A stretch of DNA of 12,552 nucleotides from Chitinophagaceae bacterium. Lineage in GTDB: Bacteria; Bacteroidota; Bacteroidia; Chitinophagales; Chitinophagaceae. Shown piece by piece: positions 6,724 to 12,552 of this stretch; positions within the stretch are counted from its first letter, which is position 1; each line of letters begins with the position of its first letter. The stretch spans positions 1 through 12,552 of the forward strand of contig JASLDA010000441.1 in the NCBI GenBank assembly GCA_030151745.1. Reading direction: 5' to 3'. A program made the translations under genes and the position numbers. The notes beneath the pieces were generated by a model. That model had not been told where the DNA came from and did no database searches. It saw only the letters and a program-made list of their open reading frames with translations.

Positions 6724-7941
6724 CTATAGAACGCCTAACGCATGATCGATATCCGCGATGATATCTTCGGCATTCTCCATACCTACGCTCATGCGGATGA
6801 GCCCGTCCGTGATGCCCGAGGCCAGTCGTGCCTCGCGGGGAACGCCCACGTGGGTCGTAGAAGCCGGATGCGATAGAATCGTATCGCAGGTGCCCAGGGA
6901 AACGGCATTCGTGCAGAGCTGCAGCGCATCCATGAACTGCTTGCCGGCCCCGAAGCCGCCCTTCAGCTCGAAGCTCAGCACCGGCGAAGGCTGCTTCATC
7001 TGCTTTTGTGCGATCGTATGGTCGGGGTGCGAGGTCAGGCCCGGGAAATTCACTTTCCCGATCGCCGGATGCGCTTCGAGAAATTCCGCCACCGCCATCG
7101 AATTGGCGCAATGCCGGTCCATGCGCAGGCCAAGGGTCTTGATGCCGTTCGTCAGCAGGAAAGCCTCAAAGGCATTGCTGTTGCCGCCCAGCAGGCGATG
7201 GGTCTTGATGATCCGCTGCTCCCATTCCGCGCGGCCTGCCGGATTGTAGACGATCGCGCCGCCAACGGCCGTACCGTGCCCGTTCAGGAACTTGGTTGTG
7301 CTGTGCATTACGATATCCACGCCGTAGCGGAAGGGCTGCTGCAGATAGGGTGTCGCGAATGTATTGTCTGCGCAGACCAGCAGCCCTGCAGCCTTGCCGA
7401 TACCCGCCAGCACCTCGAGGTCTATGCACTGCAGGGTCGGGTTCGCGGGCGATTCCAGATACATCATCCGGATCGCCGGATCGGCTGCGATGGCGGCCTT
7501 CACGGCCTCAGGATCGTGAAAATCGAGGATGATGGTCCCGACACCCAGGTCCGGGAGAATCTTGTCGATCATCTCCTGGGTGCCGCCGTAGAGGCTATGA
7601 TGCGTCACGATCCTATCGCCGGCCTTCAGGTTGGCGAGCAGCAGCGTCGTTACGGCGGCCATGCCGGAAGCGTGGAGTATGGCTTTCAGCCCGAGATTCA
7701 GTCCGAAGTCTTCGAGCGCTGCGATCTTGGCTTCGGCCTCGCGGATGGTAGGGTTTCCGAACCGGCCGTAGATATAGCCTTCCTCCTCGCCCCTGAAGAT
7801 CGCGACGCCCTGCTCCGCACTGTCGAAGGTGTAAGTGCTGGAAGCATAGATGGGAGTGAGATGGGCCCGGTGCTGCTCGGGCTGATGTCCGCCGTGAATG
7901 CAAAGAGTATCGAAGCCGAAAGAATCGCGTCCGGAAGCCAT
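6724..7941 (-). CDS. Transsulfuration-family PLP-dependent enzyme (Cys/Met metabolism)
   Basis: A 405-residue fold-type I PLP enzyme of the cystathionine gamma-lyase/methionine gamma-lyase/O-acetylhomoserine sulfhydrylase family. The PLP lysine is Lys217 in HSTTKFLNGH. The phosphate-binding tyrosine from the neighbouring subunit is Tyr58 in GYIYGRFGNPT, and Asp192 of ADNTFATPY would hold the pyridine nitrogen. MYLESPANPTL and LIRMSVGMEN are family signatures. At the position of the methionine gamma-lyase active-site cysteine (YGCT) this protein has YGGT with Gly120, as in cystathionine gamma-lyases, which argues against a classic methionine gamma-lyase. The reaction may be cystathionine cleavage or sulfhydrylation; the sequence alone does not settle it. 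The start is the ATG at 7941, preceded by an exact promoter element. The thiolase gene follows 25 bases later. Confidence 0.92.
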   Translation of the reverse strand: MASGRDSFGFDTLCIHGGHQPEQHRAHLTPIYASSTYTFDSAEQGVAIFRGEEEGYIYGRFGNPTIREAEAKIAALEDFGLNLGLKAILHASGMAAVTTLLLANLKAGDRIVTHHSLYGGTQEMIDKILPDLGVGTIILDFHDPEAVKAAIAADPAIRMMYLESPANPTLQCIDLEVLAGIGKAAGLLVCADNTFATPYLQQPFRYGVDIVMHSTTKFLNGHGTAVGGAIVYNPAGRAEWEQRIIKTHRLLGGNSNAFEAFLLTNGIKTLGLRMDRHCANSMAVAEFLEAHPAIGKVNFPGLTSHPDHTIAQKQMKQPSPVLSFELKGGFGAGKQFMDALQLCTNAVSLGTCDTILSHPASTTHVGVPREARLASGITDGLIRMSVGMENAEDIIADIDHALGVL

Positions 7942-7952
7942 ATACAGTATCG

Positions 7953-7960
7953 TAATTTAG
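7953..7960 (+). promoter_or_regulatory. Possible DinB-gene -7 element (TAATTTAG)
   Basis: TAATTTAG has one mismatch to TAnnTTTG and ends 18 bases before the ATG at 7979. It lies 4 bases from the minus-strand element of the PLP gene, within a 37-bp divergent region. Confidence 0.35.
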
Positions 7961-7964
7961 TCCG

Positions 7965-7972
7965 CAAAGGTA
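7965..7972 (-). promoter_or_regulatory. PLP-enzyme gene -7 promoter element (TACCTTTG)
   Basis: TACCTTTG followed by C on the minus strand is an exact TAnnTTTG match and ends 23 bases before the ATG at 7941. Any -33 box would lie inside the start of the divergent DinB gene; no clear TTTG was seen there. Confidence 0.6.
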
Positions 7973-7978
7973 ACATCC

Positions 7979-8479
7979 ATGAAAGAGCTCCTGCTGCGCG
8001 CCGCCCGCTACAATGCCTGGGCAAACGGCCTGTTTACCGGATCGGTCCGGGAGCAGCCGGACGGAGTGCTGGACCGGGAGATTACCAGCTCGTTTTCTTC
8101 TATCCGTAAGACGGTGATCCATGTCTGGTCTGCCGAAGACACCTGGCTGCAGCGGCTGGAATCGGTACCGGACCCGGCCTGGCAGGGTAAATTCTCAGGA
8201 AGCATCGCGGAAGTCTGCGATCGCTGGAATGAAAGCTCGGCAAAGCTGGTTCGTTTCGTGGAATCGAAGGAAGACGAAGCCGCATTCACCGAACGCATCA
8301 GCTATAAGAACCTCAAGGGCGATCCCTGCTATGACCGCATCGACGCCATCCTCCAGCACATCTTCAACCACGCGACATATCATCGCGGCCAATTGACGAC
8401 CATGCTCCGCCAGGCCGGCGTCACGACGATCCCGGGAACGGATCTGATCACGTTCGCGCGTATGACGGAGGCTGTTTGA
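7979..8479 (+). CDS. DinB-family four-helix-bundle protein
   Basis: A 166-residue protein of the DinB/YfiT-like fold. It opens with LLLRAARYNAWANGLF, the typical first helix. The three histidines that usually bind a divalent metal are His48 (IRKTVIHVWSAEDTWLQRL), His131 and His135 (HIFNHATYHRGQLTTMLRQAG), and a family-like TDLITFARM tail follows. Members include metal-dependent thiol transferases, among them bacillithiol transferases, and many proteins of unknown role; despite the name, they are not polymerases. A bacillithiol synthesis gene (bshC) lies in the window, so a thiol-transferase role is possible but is only inference. The gene is divergent from the PLP enzyme across 37 bases and convergent with the photolyase gene, with a 32-base gap at its 3' end. 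Confidence 0.9.
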   Translation: MKELLLRAARYNAWANGLFTGSVREQPDGVLDREITSSFSSIRKTVIHVWSAEDTWLQRLESVPDPAWQGKFSGSIAEVCDRWNESSAKLVRFVESKEDEAAFTERISYKNLKGDPCYDRIDAILQHIFNHATYHRGQLTTMLRQAGVTTIPGTDLITFARMTEAV

Positions 8480-8511
8480 TTGCCGGATGCGGCATTTGCA
8501 GGCGGGGAGGA

Positions 8512-9894
8512 CTATCCTCCGAACCGGCGGATATAGGCCTTCGCGTTCATTTTTTTCCGCCAGCTGTCGGAGCTCAGGTAGCGGAGCGTGCCGAAGACGG
8601 GGCGCTCGGGGCCCCAGGCGCGGTCGTGCTTGCCGAAGCACCACAAGATGCCGGCATAGGAGTTCGGATCGCGGCCGTCCAGCGCGTACTTGTTGTTCAG
8701 GTGCTCCATCAGGTTGAAGGCCGATTCATAATCCGGCGTCCATTCGATGATCTTCTTGCCCCAGAGCATGCGCATGTAGTTATGGAGCATGCCGGTCTGA
8801 AGCAGCTCGTGCTGGCAGGCGTTCCAGAGCGCATCCCCGGTCGTGCCGGCTTCCAGCTGTTCCGCGCTGTAGCGCACCGGGCGCGTATCGTTCGCATGCT
8901 TCCGCAGGGTCTTCCTCGCCCAATCGGGCAAGGCGTCCAGGGTCGCATAGCGCGGATTATAGCAGCAGAAATTAAAGCTCAGCTCCCGGCGAACGATGAG
9001 CTCTTCGAGGAATGCATCCTTCGATCCCTGCGGCGCATCGGCCCGGAGGACCGCATGGCGCAGCTCTCCGGCGGACAGCATGCCGAAATGCAGGTAGGGA
9101 CTCAATCGCGAGGAACCCTCGGTCTCAGGCTGGTTGCGGCCCTGCTCGTAAATGGGCAGCCCATGCCCGATGAAATGCCGCAGCCGCGCCTGTGCCGCTT
9201 TCTCCCCGCCGCGCACTTCCGCTACCGGCGCGACGGTATGATCGATATCGCAGCGTTTCAGCAGGGCTGGGATTTCTTCGTCGCCGAACAGGGTTTCGGG
9301 GCAATCCAGTTCGAGCTTTGGCGAAGGGCGCTTCAGCTGCGGCCGGCGCGGCAGGTCTTCGGCCGCGGGTAGCAGGCGGTTGATCCTCGGACGGATGGTC
9401 CGCGCGGCATACTGCTCCTTTTCGAGCAGCCGCATCGGGACGAGCCCGTTGTCGTCCACTGCGAGGACCGGTATTTTCAGCCGTTTCGCGATGAGCGAGT
9501 TATGCCCGGGCACGACGAAGCAGGGATAGTCGTCCGTCACCAGCGCCGCGGCTTCCTTCGCTATCTTTTCAACCGTATTCTTCGGGCTACTCTCATTTTC
9601 CTGCAGGAAGAAAATGTAGCGAATGCCCATTTCGGCAAAGCTCTCCCGCTTCTCGTTGATACCTTCCAGGATAAAGCTGTGAATACGGTCCGATGCCCAG
9701 GGATAATAATACTTCAGGCCTTCGTAGACGACCAGCGGCAGGTCCAGGGCATTCGCGATCCCGATGGCCTTGTTCAGGGCGCGGTTATGCTGCGAGCGCT
9801 TGTAAAGCTGCATCCAGTAAACGACATACGCTCCGCCCGTATTCACCGCCGCATCGTTGAGCTGCTGCGTCCGTTCGTCGAGAAACTCCTGCAT
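8512..9894 (-). CDS. phr: Class II deoxyribodipyrimidine (CPD) photolyase
   Basis: This FAD enzyme uses light to split cyclobutane pyrimidine dimers. From the ATG at 9894 it has 460 residues. The N-terminal antenna-domain part carries GAYVVYWMQLYKRSQHNRAL and LPLVVYEGL. The C-terminal FAD domain has SRLSPYLHFG (about 262-271), EELIVRRELSFNF (297-309), the long DALWNACQHELLQTGMLHNYMRM helix region (from 354) and LDGRDPNSYAGILWCFG with HDRAWGPERPVFG after it. These are class II photolyase signatures and distinguish it from class I enzymes and cryptochromes. The frame is open to an ATG at 9939, but those 15 extra residues look non-coding and a TAATCTTG element lies between the two ATGs. It is a single gene, convergent with the DinB gene; the period-8 repeat arrays begin 48 bases upstream. 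Confidence 0.95.
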   Translation of the reverse strand: MQEFLDERTQQLNDAAVNTGGAYVVYWMQLYKRSQHNRALNKAIGIANALDLPLVVYEGLKYYYPWASDRIHSFILEGINEKRESFAEMGIRYIFFLQENESSPKNTVEKIAKEAAALVTDDYPCFVVPGHNSLIAKRLKIPVLAVDDNGLVPMRLLEKEQYAARTIRPRINRLLPAAEDLPRRPQLKRPSPKLELDCPETLFGDEEIPALLKRCDIDHTVAPVAEVRGGEKAAQARLRHFIGHGLPIYEQGRNQPETEGSSRLSPYLHFGMLSAGELRHAVLRADAPQGSKDAFLEELIVRRELSFNFCCYNPRYATLDALPDWARKTLRKHANDTRPVRYSAEQLEAGTTGDALWNACQHELLQTGMLHNYMRMLWGKKIIEWTPDYESAFNLMEHLNNKYALDGRDPNSYAGILWCFGKHDRAWGPERPVFGTLRYLSSDSWRKKMNAKAYIRRFGG

Positions 9895-9897
9895 AAG

Positions 9898-9905
9898 CAA
9901 GATTA
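9898..9905 (-). promoter_or_regulatory. Weak -7-like element before the photolyase gene (TAATCTTG)
   Basis: TAATCTTG on the minus strand has one mismatch to TAnnTTTG and ends 3 bases before the ATG at 9894. If it is the promoter, the transcript would start at or inside the first codons, so either the message is leaderless or the real promoter lies further upstream. Confidence 0.25.
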
Positions 9906-9942
9906 GGGGATTGCCGGTCAACCGATTGCTGGAACACACCGG

Positions 9943-10068
9943 GAATTGGCGAATTGGCGAATTTGTGAATTGGTGAATTTGCGAATGGGATCGGGAAACA
10001 TTACGGACCTCGGAACCAAAGCCATAGCCAGCATTTACAAATTCGCCAATTCACCAATCAGCCAATTC
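9943..10068. repeat. Facing arrays of an 8-bp repeat (GAATTKGY)
   Basis: The left array (9943-9990) has six 8-bp units in a row: gaattggc, gaattggc, gaatttgt, gaattggt, gaatttgc and gaatggga. The right array (10037-10068) has four units in the opposite orientation: acaaattc, gccaattc, accaatca and gccaattc. A 46-bp spacer separates them. Units at 9951-9966 and 10037-10052 are exact reverse complements over 16 bp, so a long hairpin or cruciform could form. The arrays fill the gap between the divergent photolyase and nucleoid-protein genes and end 6 bases before the latter's -7 element. They are AT-rich in a GC-rich region. I see no coding role. Confidence 0.85.
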
Positions 10069-10074
10069 CCCTTC

Positions 10075-10082
10075 TACTTTTG
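10075..10082 (+). promoter_or_regulatory. Nucleoid-protein gene -7 promoter element (TACTTTTG)
   Basis: TACTTTTG followed by C is an exact TAnnTTTG match and ends 7 bases before the ATG at 10090. The inverted repeat arrays lie directly upstream, over the place where the -33 box would be. The transcript would have almost no leader. Confidence 0.6.
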
Positions 10083-10089
10083 CACCCTT

Positions 10090-11136
10090 ATGCTCGGTAT
10101 CGAAGACATTCAGCTGCAGGGACTCGTTACGCACTACGTAGGCAACGGCGCAGCCGGGGATCACCTGGAAATCTCCCGCAACGGCGTGGACCTGGAAAGC
10201 CCGGACCTGCGGCAGCTCCTGCTCCAGTTTTTCCTGACTCCGTTCAAGGAGACCGCGTCCTACCACCTCTGGCACCCGGCCGACATCAACCTGAACGAGG
10301 TCTACACCTTCGTTGCCAATATCTTCAAGGATCCGGAAACCCTGGGGCATCAGTCGGCCAACCTGGCACGGCACCTGTACGATATCACCACCCTGCCCCA
10401 GATCAAGAGCGGGGAGCTGCACGTGGCTTACTTTACGGGCTGCCCGATCAACGGCCGCATGACCGATGCCGTGGGCATATACAAGACGGAATCCAAGAAC
10501 CGCTATCTCAAGCTGCAGGGTGACAAGAACGGCTACGAGTTCGTCCCGGATGAAGGCATAGACCCGTCGAAGATGGACAAGGGCTGCATCGTCTTCAATG
10601 CGCAGCAGGACGAAGGCTTCCTGGTGCACGTGATCGACCGGACCTCCAAGGGCAGCGAGGCCCAGTTCTGGAAAGACACCTTCCTCAAGATCAAGGCGGC
10701 GGCGGACAACTATCACGCGACCGAAGACTACATCAAGCTCTGCAAGGAGTTCATCGAGGTCGGCGTTCCGGCGGAGTATGAAGTAGAGCGCGTGCAGCAG
10801 ATCGAGATGATGAACAAGTCGGTTGCCTATTTCAAGCAGAACGACCAGTTCGAGAAGGAGAGCTTCGAGCAGCAGGTGTTCAACGACCCGGAGCTGATCC
10901 AGTCGTTCCGCCGCTACGAGGACCAGTACGAGTCGGAGCGCGACCTGCAGTTCAACGACAGCTTCGATATCTCCGATGCCGCCGTGAAGCGCAATGCGAA
11001 AATCATGAAAACGGTGCTGAAGCTGGACAAGAACTTCCACGTTTATATCCACGGCGACCGGGAGCGCATCGAGCGCGGCTACGACGCTGCGACCGGGATG
11101 AATTTTTACAAGATCTATTTCGAGGAGGAAGCATAG
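10090..11136 (+). CDS. Nucleoid-associated protein of the NA37 (NdpA/YejK) family
   Basis: A 348-residue protein matching the 37-kDa nucleoid-associated protein family in its Bacteroidota form. Recognisable segments include an N-terminal LQGLVTHYVGN, LLLQFFLTPFKETASYHLWHPADINLNEVYTFVANIF, KSGELHVAYFTGCPING, DAVGIYKTESKNRYLKL, KMDKGCIVFN and a C-terminal FDISDAAVKRNAKIMKTVLKLDKNFHVYIHGDRERIERGYD. No membrane segments or signal peptide are seen, which fits a cytoplasmic nucleoid protein. Its exact role, DNA binding or compaction, is poorly known for this branch. I start it at 10090. The frame is open back to 9946, but those residues only translate the 8-bp repeat array, and a promoter element ends 7 bases before 10090. 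The gene stands alone, with a 427-bp gap downstream. Confidence 0.93.
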   Translation: MLGIEDIQLQGLVTHYVGNGAAGDHLEISRNGVDLESPDLRQLLLQFFLTPFKETASYHLWHPADINLNEVYTFVANIFKDPETLGHQSANLARHLYDITTLPQIKSGELHVAYFTGCPINGRMTDAVGIYKTESKNRYLKLQGDKNGYEFVPDEGIDPSKMDKGCIVFNAQQDEGFLVHVIDRTSKGSEAQFWKDTFLKIKAAADNYHATEDYIKLCKEFIEVGVPAEYEVERVQQIEMMNKSVAYFKQNDQFEKESFEQQVFNDPELIQSFRRYEDQYESERDLQFNDSFDISDAAVKRNAKIMKTVLKLDKNFHVYIHGDRERIERGYDAATGMNFYKIYFEEEA

Positions 11137-11277
11137 CGCCTTGCCGAGTTCGTCGCTGCATTTGTTTGCTCCGAGCTGCCGCAGGGGTATAATGGAAACG
11201 TGCTTACGCGCTTTGACCGGAGCAGCCCTCTTTTCACGTCCTGGTGAGCGCAGGTTCGGGTTGGGGCGAACCGGAGT

Positions 11278-11424
11278 CGAACCACGATATGAAAAGCCCG
11301 GGGCACTGCTTTTCGTCCCTGTCGTCCTTCGACAAGCTCTGGATGACAGAAAGAAAAGCAGTGCAGATACCGTTGTCACCTCCCTGATGATTGTGCCGCG
11401 CAGCGTCAGGCCTAAGGGTGACAA
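11278..11424. repeat. Composite intergenic repeat, copy B
   Basis: Collinear with copy A at 1944-2069 over 11278-11403, with the three blocks cgaaccacga.atgaaaagc (11278-11297), ccttcgac (11326-11333) and tgtcacct (11374-11381) at identical spacing. This copy has better-formed hairpins than copy A. The second hairpin pairs ttgtcacc (11373-11380) with ggtgacaa (11417-11424), and cctga (11383-11387) with tcagg (11406-11410). It is not coding. Confidence 0.75.
11303..11364. repeat. Long inverted repeat (hairpin) inside copy B
   Basis: Gcactgcttttc (11303-11314) is an exact reverse complement of gaaaagcagtgc (11353-11364). The pairing continues inward with ctgtcgtc (11319-11326) against gatgacag (11342-11349), which includes one G-T pair. 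The loop contains ccttcgacaagctc. There is no T-run after either arm, so it is not a standard terminator, although it could still end the nucleoid-protein transcript. Confidence 0.8.
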
Positions 11425-11563
11425 TGAACCAGGCGGCGCAAATTCCTCCTGGAGACATGGCTAAGGCGGTGCGGATTTCCAATTCCTGATCACCAATGAC
11501 CGCATCGTTAAATGATCACGGACATAACGTTCCGCGCCCGGCATTGGCGTAACTTGTAGTAGA

Positions 11564-12544
11564 ATGAGAATGCGCTTGAAGTACCTGCTGGCCGCCCTCC
11601 TGCTGATCTGCGGAACAGCGAGCCGCGCACAGGAGCTCTTTGTGCATACTGAGCCTGCGAGCACTATGCCCAAGGGCATTCCCGGCATCCGGGCATTCGG
11701 GCAGGCCTACGATGAGCCCGGCGGCCATATCCGCGCCCTGACGGGCCTCCGCCTCATGTACGGCCTGACGTCCAGGCTCACGGTGATGGCAACGGCAACG
11801 GCTTCCAATCACCACGGCAAGACCCTCCCTGCGAACTTTCCCCACTTCAATACGCCGCAGATCGGGGTCTGGCTTCCCTGGCGCTTCAACGGCGTGAACG
11901 TCTATGCCAAGTACCGCTTCTACAGCGACGACGGGGATCACCGCCACCTCCGGCTGGCAGCATACGCCACCGCTTCCTGGCTCCAGGTAGCGCACGACGA
12001 GGGCGAGCCGGATCTTACCGACGATACCAAGGGCGTAGGCGCAGGTATCATCGCCACCTACCTGAAAGATCACTTCGCCCTTTCATTCACCGGGGGCGGC
12101 ATCCTTCCCGCAGACTATCGCGGCGATGTGCCCGACTGGCAGCCGTCCCTGCCCGGGGTACCGGCCCGGGTGAAGTACGGGAAAGCCCTGAACTACAGCC
12201 TCTCCTTCGGCTACCTGCTCTATCCCCGGCAATACAGCAGCTACCGCCAGGTCAATATCAACCTGTGTGCGGAGTTTTTAGGCAAATCGTATTCACGGGG
12301 CCAGGTATTCTTTGAGAACCTCGGCGGCAGCGGGGGCACCTACGAGCTTACGGGGACGGCACTTACGGCCTTCCAGGCAAACACTTACGTCGAATGCCAT
12401 CCCGCCATACAGGCGATCTTCAACTCCAACCTGCGCATCGATATCGGCGCAGGATTTCCGCTGATCAGCCGCTCCTACGTGCGCTACTATCCGATCTATA
12501 CGATTGGCATCCAGCGCTATCTATTTCCCAAAGACCACAAATAA
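11564..12544 (+). CDS. Exported protein of unknown function, probable outer-membrane beta-barrel
   Basis: A 326-residue protein with a clear signal peptide: basic MRMRLK, a hydrophobic core YLLAALLLICGTA and a likely cleavage after SRA (residue 22). There is no lipobox with a suitable residue before Cys16, so it is probably not a lipoprotein. The mature part starts ELFVHTEPASTMPKG and is rich in alternating aromatic and polar residues (VNVYAKYRFYSDD, LNYSLSFGYLLYP, RSYVRYYPIYTIGIQRYLF), which suggests a beta-barrel ending in an aromatic C-terminal strand. It resembles a Bacteroidota family that I have seen near metal-resistance genes, but no such neighbour lies in the window, so I assign no function. 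The start is ATG 11564; ATG 11570, two codons later, is equally possible. No strong promoter element was seen. Confidence 0.75.
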   Translation: MRMRLKYLLAALLLICGTASRAQELFVHTEPASTMPKGIPGIRAFGQAYDEPGGHIRALTGLRLMYGLTSRLTVMATATASNHHGKTLPANFPHFNTPQIGVWLPWRFNGVNVYAKYRFYSDDGDHRHLRLAAYATASWLQVAHDEGEPDLTDDTKGVGAGIIATYLKDHFALSFTGGGILPADYRGDVPDWQPSLPGVPARVKYGKALNYSLSFGYLLYPRQYSSYRQVNINLCAEFLGKSYSRGQVFFENLGGSGGTYELTGTALTAFQANTYVECHPAIQAIFNSNLRIDIGAGFPLISRSYVRYYPIYTIGIQRYLFPKDHK

Positions 12545-12552
12545 GGGCACCA

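Larger units (their letters stand above)
11137..11563. other. 427-bp gene-free region
   Basis: No convincing gene lies here. Short open frames on both strands have no recognisable domains, and several simply translate the composite repeat. From left to right it holds about 115 bases without a feature, a 6-bp stem (ggttcg at 11253-11258 with cgaacc at 11267-11272), copy B of the composite repeat with two hairpins, and then about 140 bases leading to the exported-protein gene. No clear TAnnTTTG element precedes that gene; the nearest is a poor taacttgt at 11550-11557. Confidence 0.7.

Noticed and set aside
7006..8109. A 367-codon plus-strand frame opposite the PLP-enzyme gene and into the DinB gene
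   Set aside because: It overlaps two confidently identified genes and carries no family signature.
8481..8494. A small terminator (tgccg/cggca stem followed by TTT) after the DinB gene
   Set aside because: A 5-bp stem and three T are too weak to call, as is the nearby ggagg/cctcc stem at 8506-8520.
8476..9372. A 298-codon plus-strand frame opposite the photolyase
   Set aside because: Antisense shadow; the photolyase motifs are on the minus strand.
9943..10068. A CRISPR array
   Set aside because: Units are 8 bp with no spacers between them, the two arrays are inverted relative to each other, and no cas genes are present.
11267..11297. A tRNA gene on the minus strand
   Set aside because: Only a T-loop-like part is visible; there is no anticodon arm or D-arm and no pairing acceptor stem.
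10051..11424. A 457-codon open frame on the minus strand, fully antisense to the nucleoid-protein gene and running into copy B of the repeat
   Set aside because: It has no recognisable domain and has Leu/Val/Asp-rich low-complexity composition typical of the antisense of a GC-rich gene with strong codon bias. The plus-strand gene has clear family matches.
11234..11482. An 82-codon minus-strand frame across copy B
   Set aside because: It also translates the repeat (SVIQSLSKDD) and has no promoter or domain.

Overview
The window looks like a stretch of ordinary chromosome from a GC-rich member of the Bacteroidota. Three things point there. First, TAnnTTTG elements, the Bacteroidota -7 promoter motif, sit just upstream of several start codons, and Shine-Dalgarno sequences are largely absent. 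Second, the gene content fits: BshC, a NA37-type nucleoid-associated protein that closely resembles Bacteroidota members, and an aromatic MT/FAD-oxidoreductase pair. Third, the intergenic DNA carries CTTCGAC...GCTC-type and GAATTGGC-type repeats. A Chitinophagaceae-like organism is my guess; nothing in the window fixes the family. I see no transposase, integrase, CRISPR array, rRNA or complete tRNA.

Layout. 82-1938 (+): a SAM methyltransferase and an FAD oxidoreductase three bases apart, probably the end of a pigment or polyketide gene set that began before the window. 1939-2164: intergenic, with copy A of a composite repeat. 2165-3763 (-): BshC, the last enzyme of bacillithiol synthesis. 3989-4270 (+): pterin-4a-carbinolamine dehydratase. 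4343-5344 (-): ACMSD of the kynurenine pathway, best started at a TTG codon. 5446-5474: a clear minus-strand terminator. 5502-6698 (-): a PcaF/PaaJ-type thiolase. 6724-7941 (-): a transsulfuration-family PLP enzyme. 7979-8479 (+): a DinB-fold protein, divergent from the PLP gene. 8512-9894 (-): a class II CPD photolyase, convergent with the DinB gene. 9943-10068: two facing arrays of an 8-bp repeat. 10090-11136 (+): the NA37 nucleoid-associated protein. 11137-11563: gene-free, with copy B of the composite repeat. 11564-12544 (+): an exported protein of unknown function, probably an outer-membrane barrel.

How the genes work together. Most are separate single-gene units with their own promoters. 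The PCD, ACMSD and 3-oxoacyl-CoA thiolase genes would fit catabolism of aromatic amino acids, but a terminator and separate promoters split them, so this is a neighbourhood and not an operon. The methyltransferase and FAD enzyme are the only tightly coupled pair; the PLP enzyme and thiolase (25 bases apart) may be a second.

I did not find a convincing new multi-gene system. The most unusual signals are non-coding. Two intergenic regions 9.3 kb apart share a composite repeat that aligns without gaps over 126 bp, with three conserved blocks at exactly equal spacing. A period-8 repeat array faces its own inverted copy upstream of the nucleoid-protein gene. A period-14 repeat using similar words sits directly upstream of the methyltransferase.
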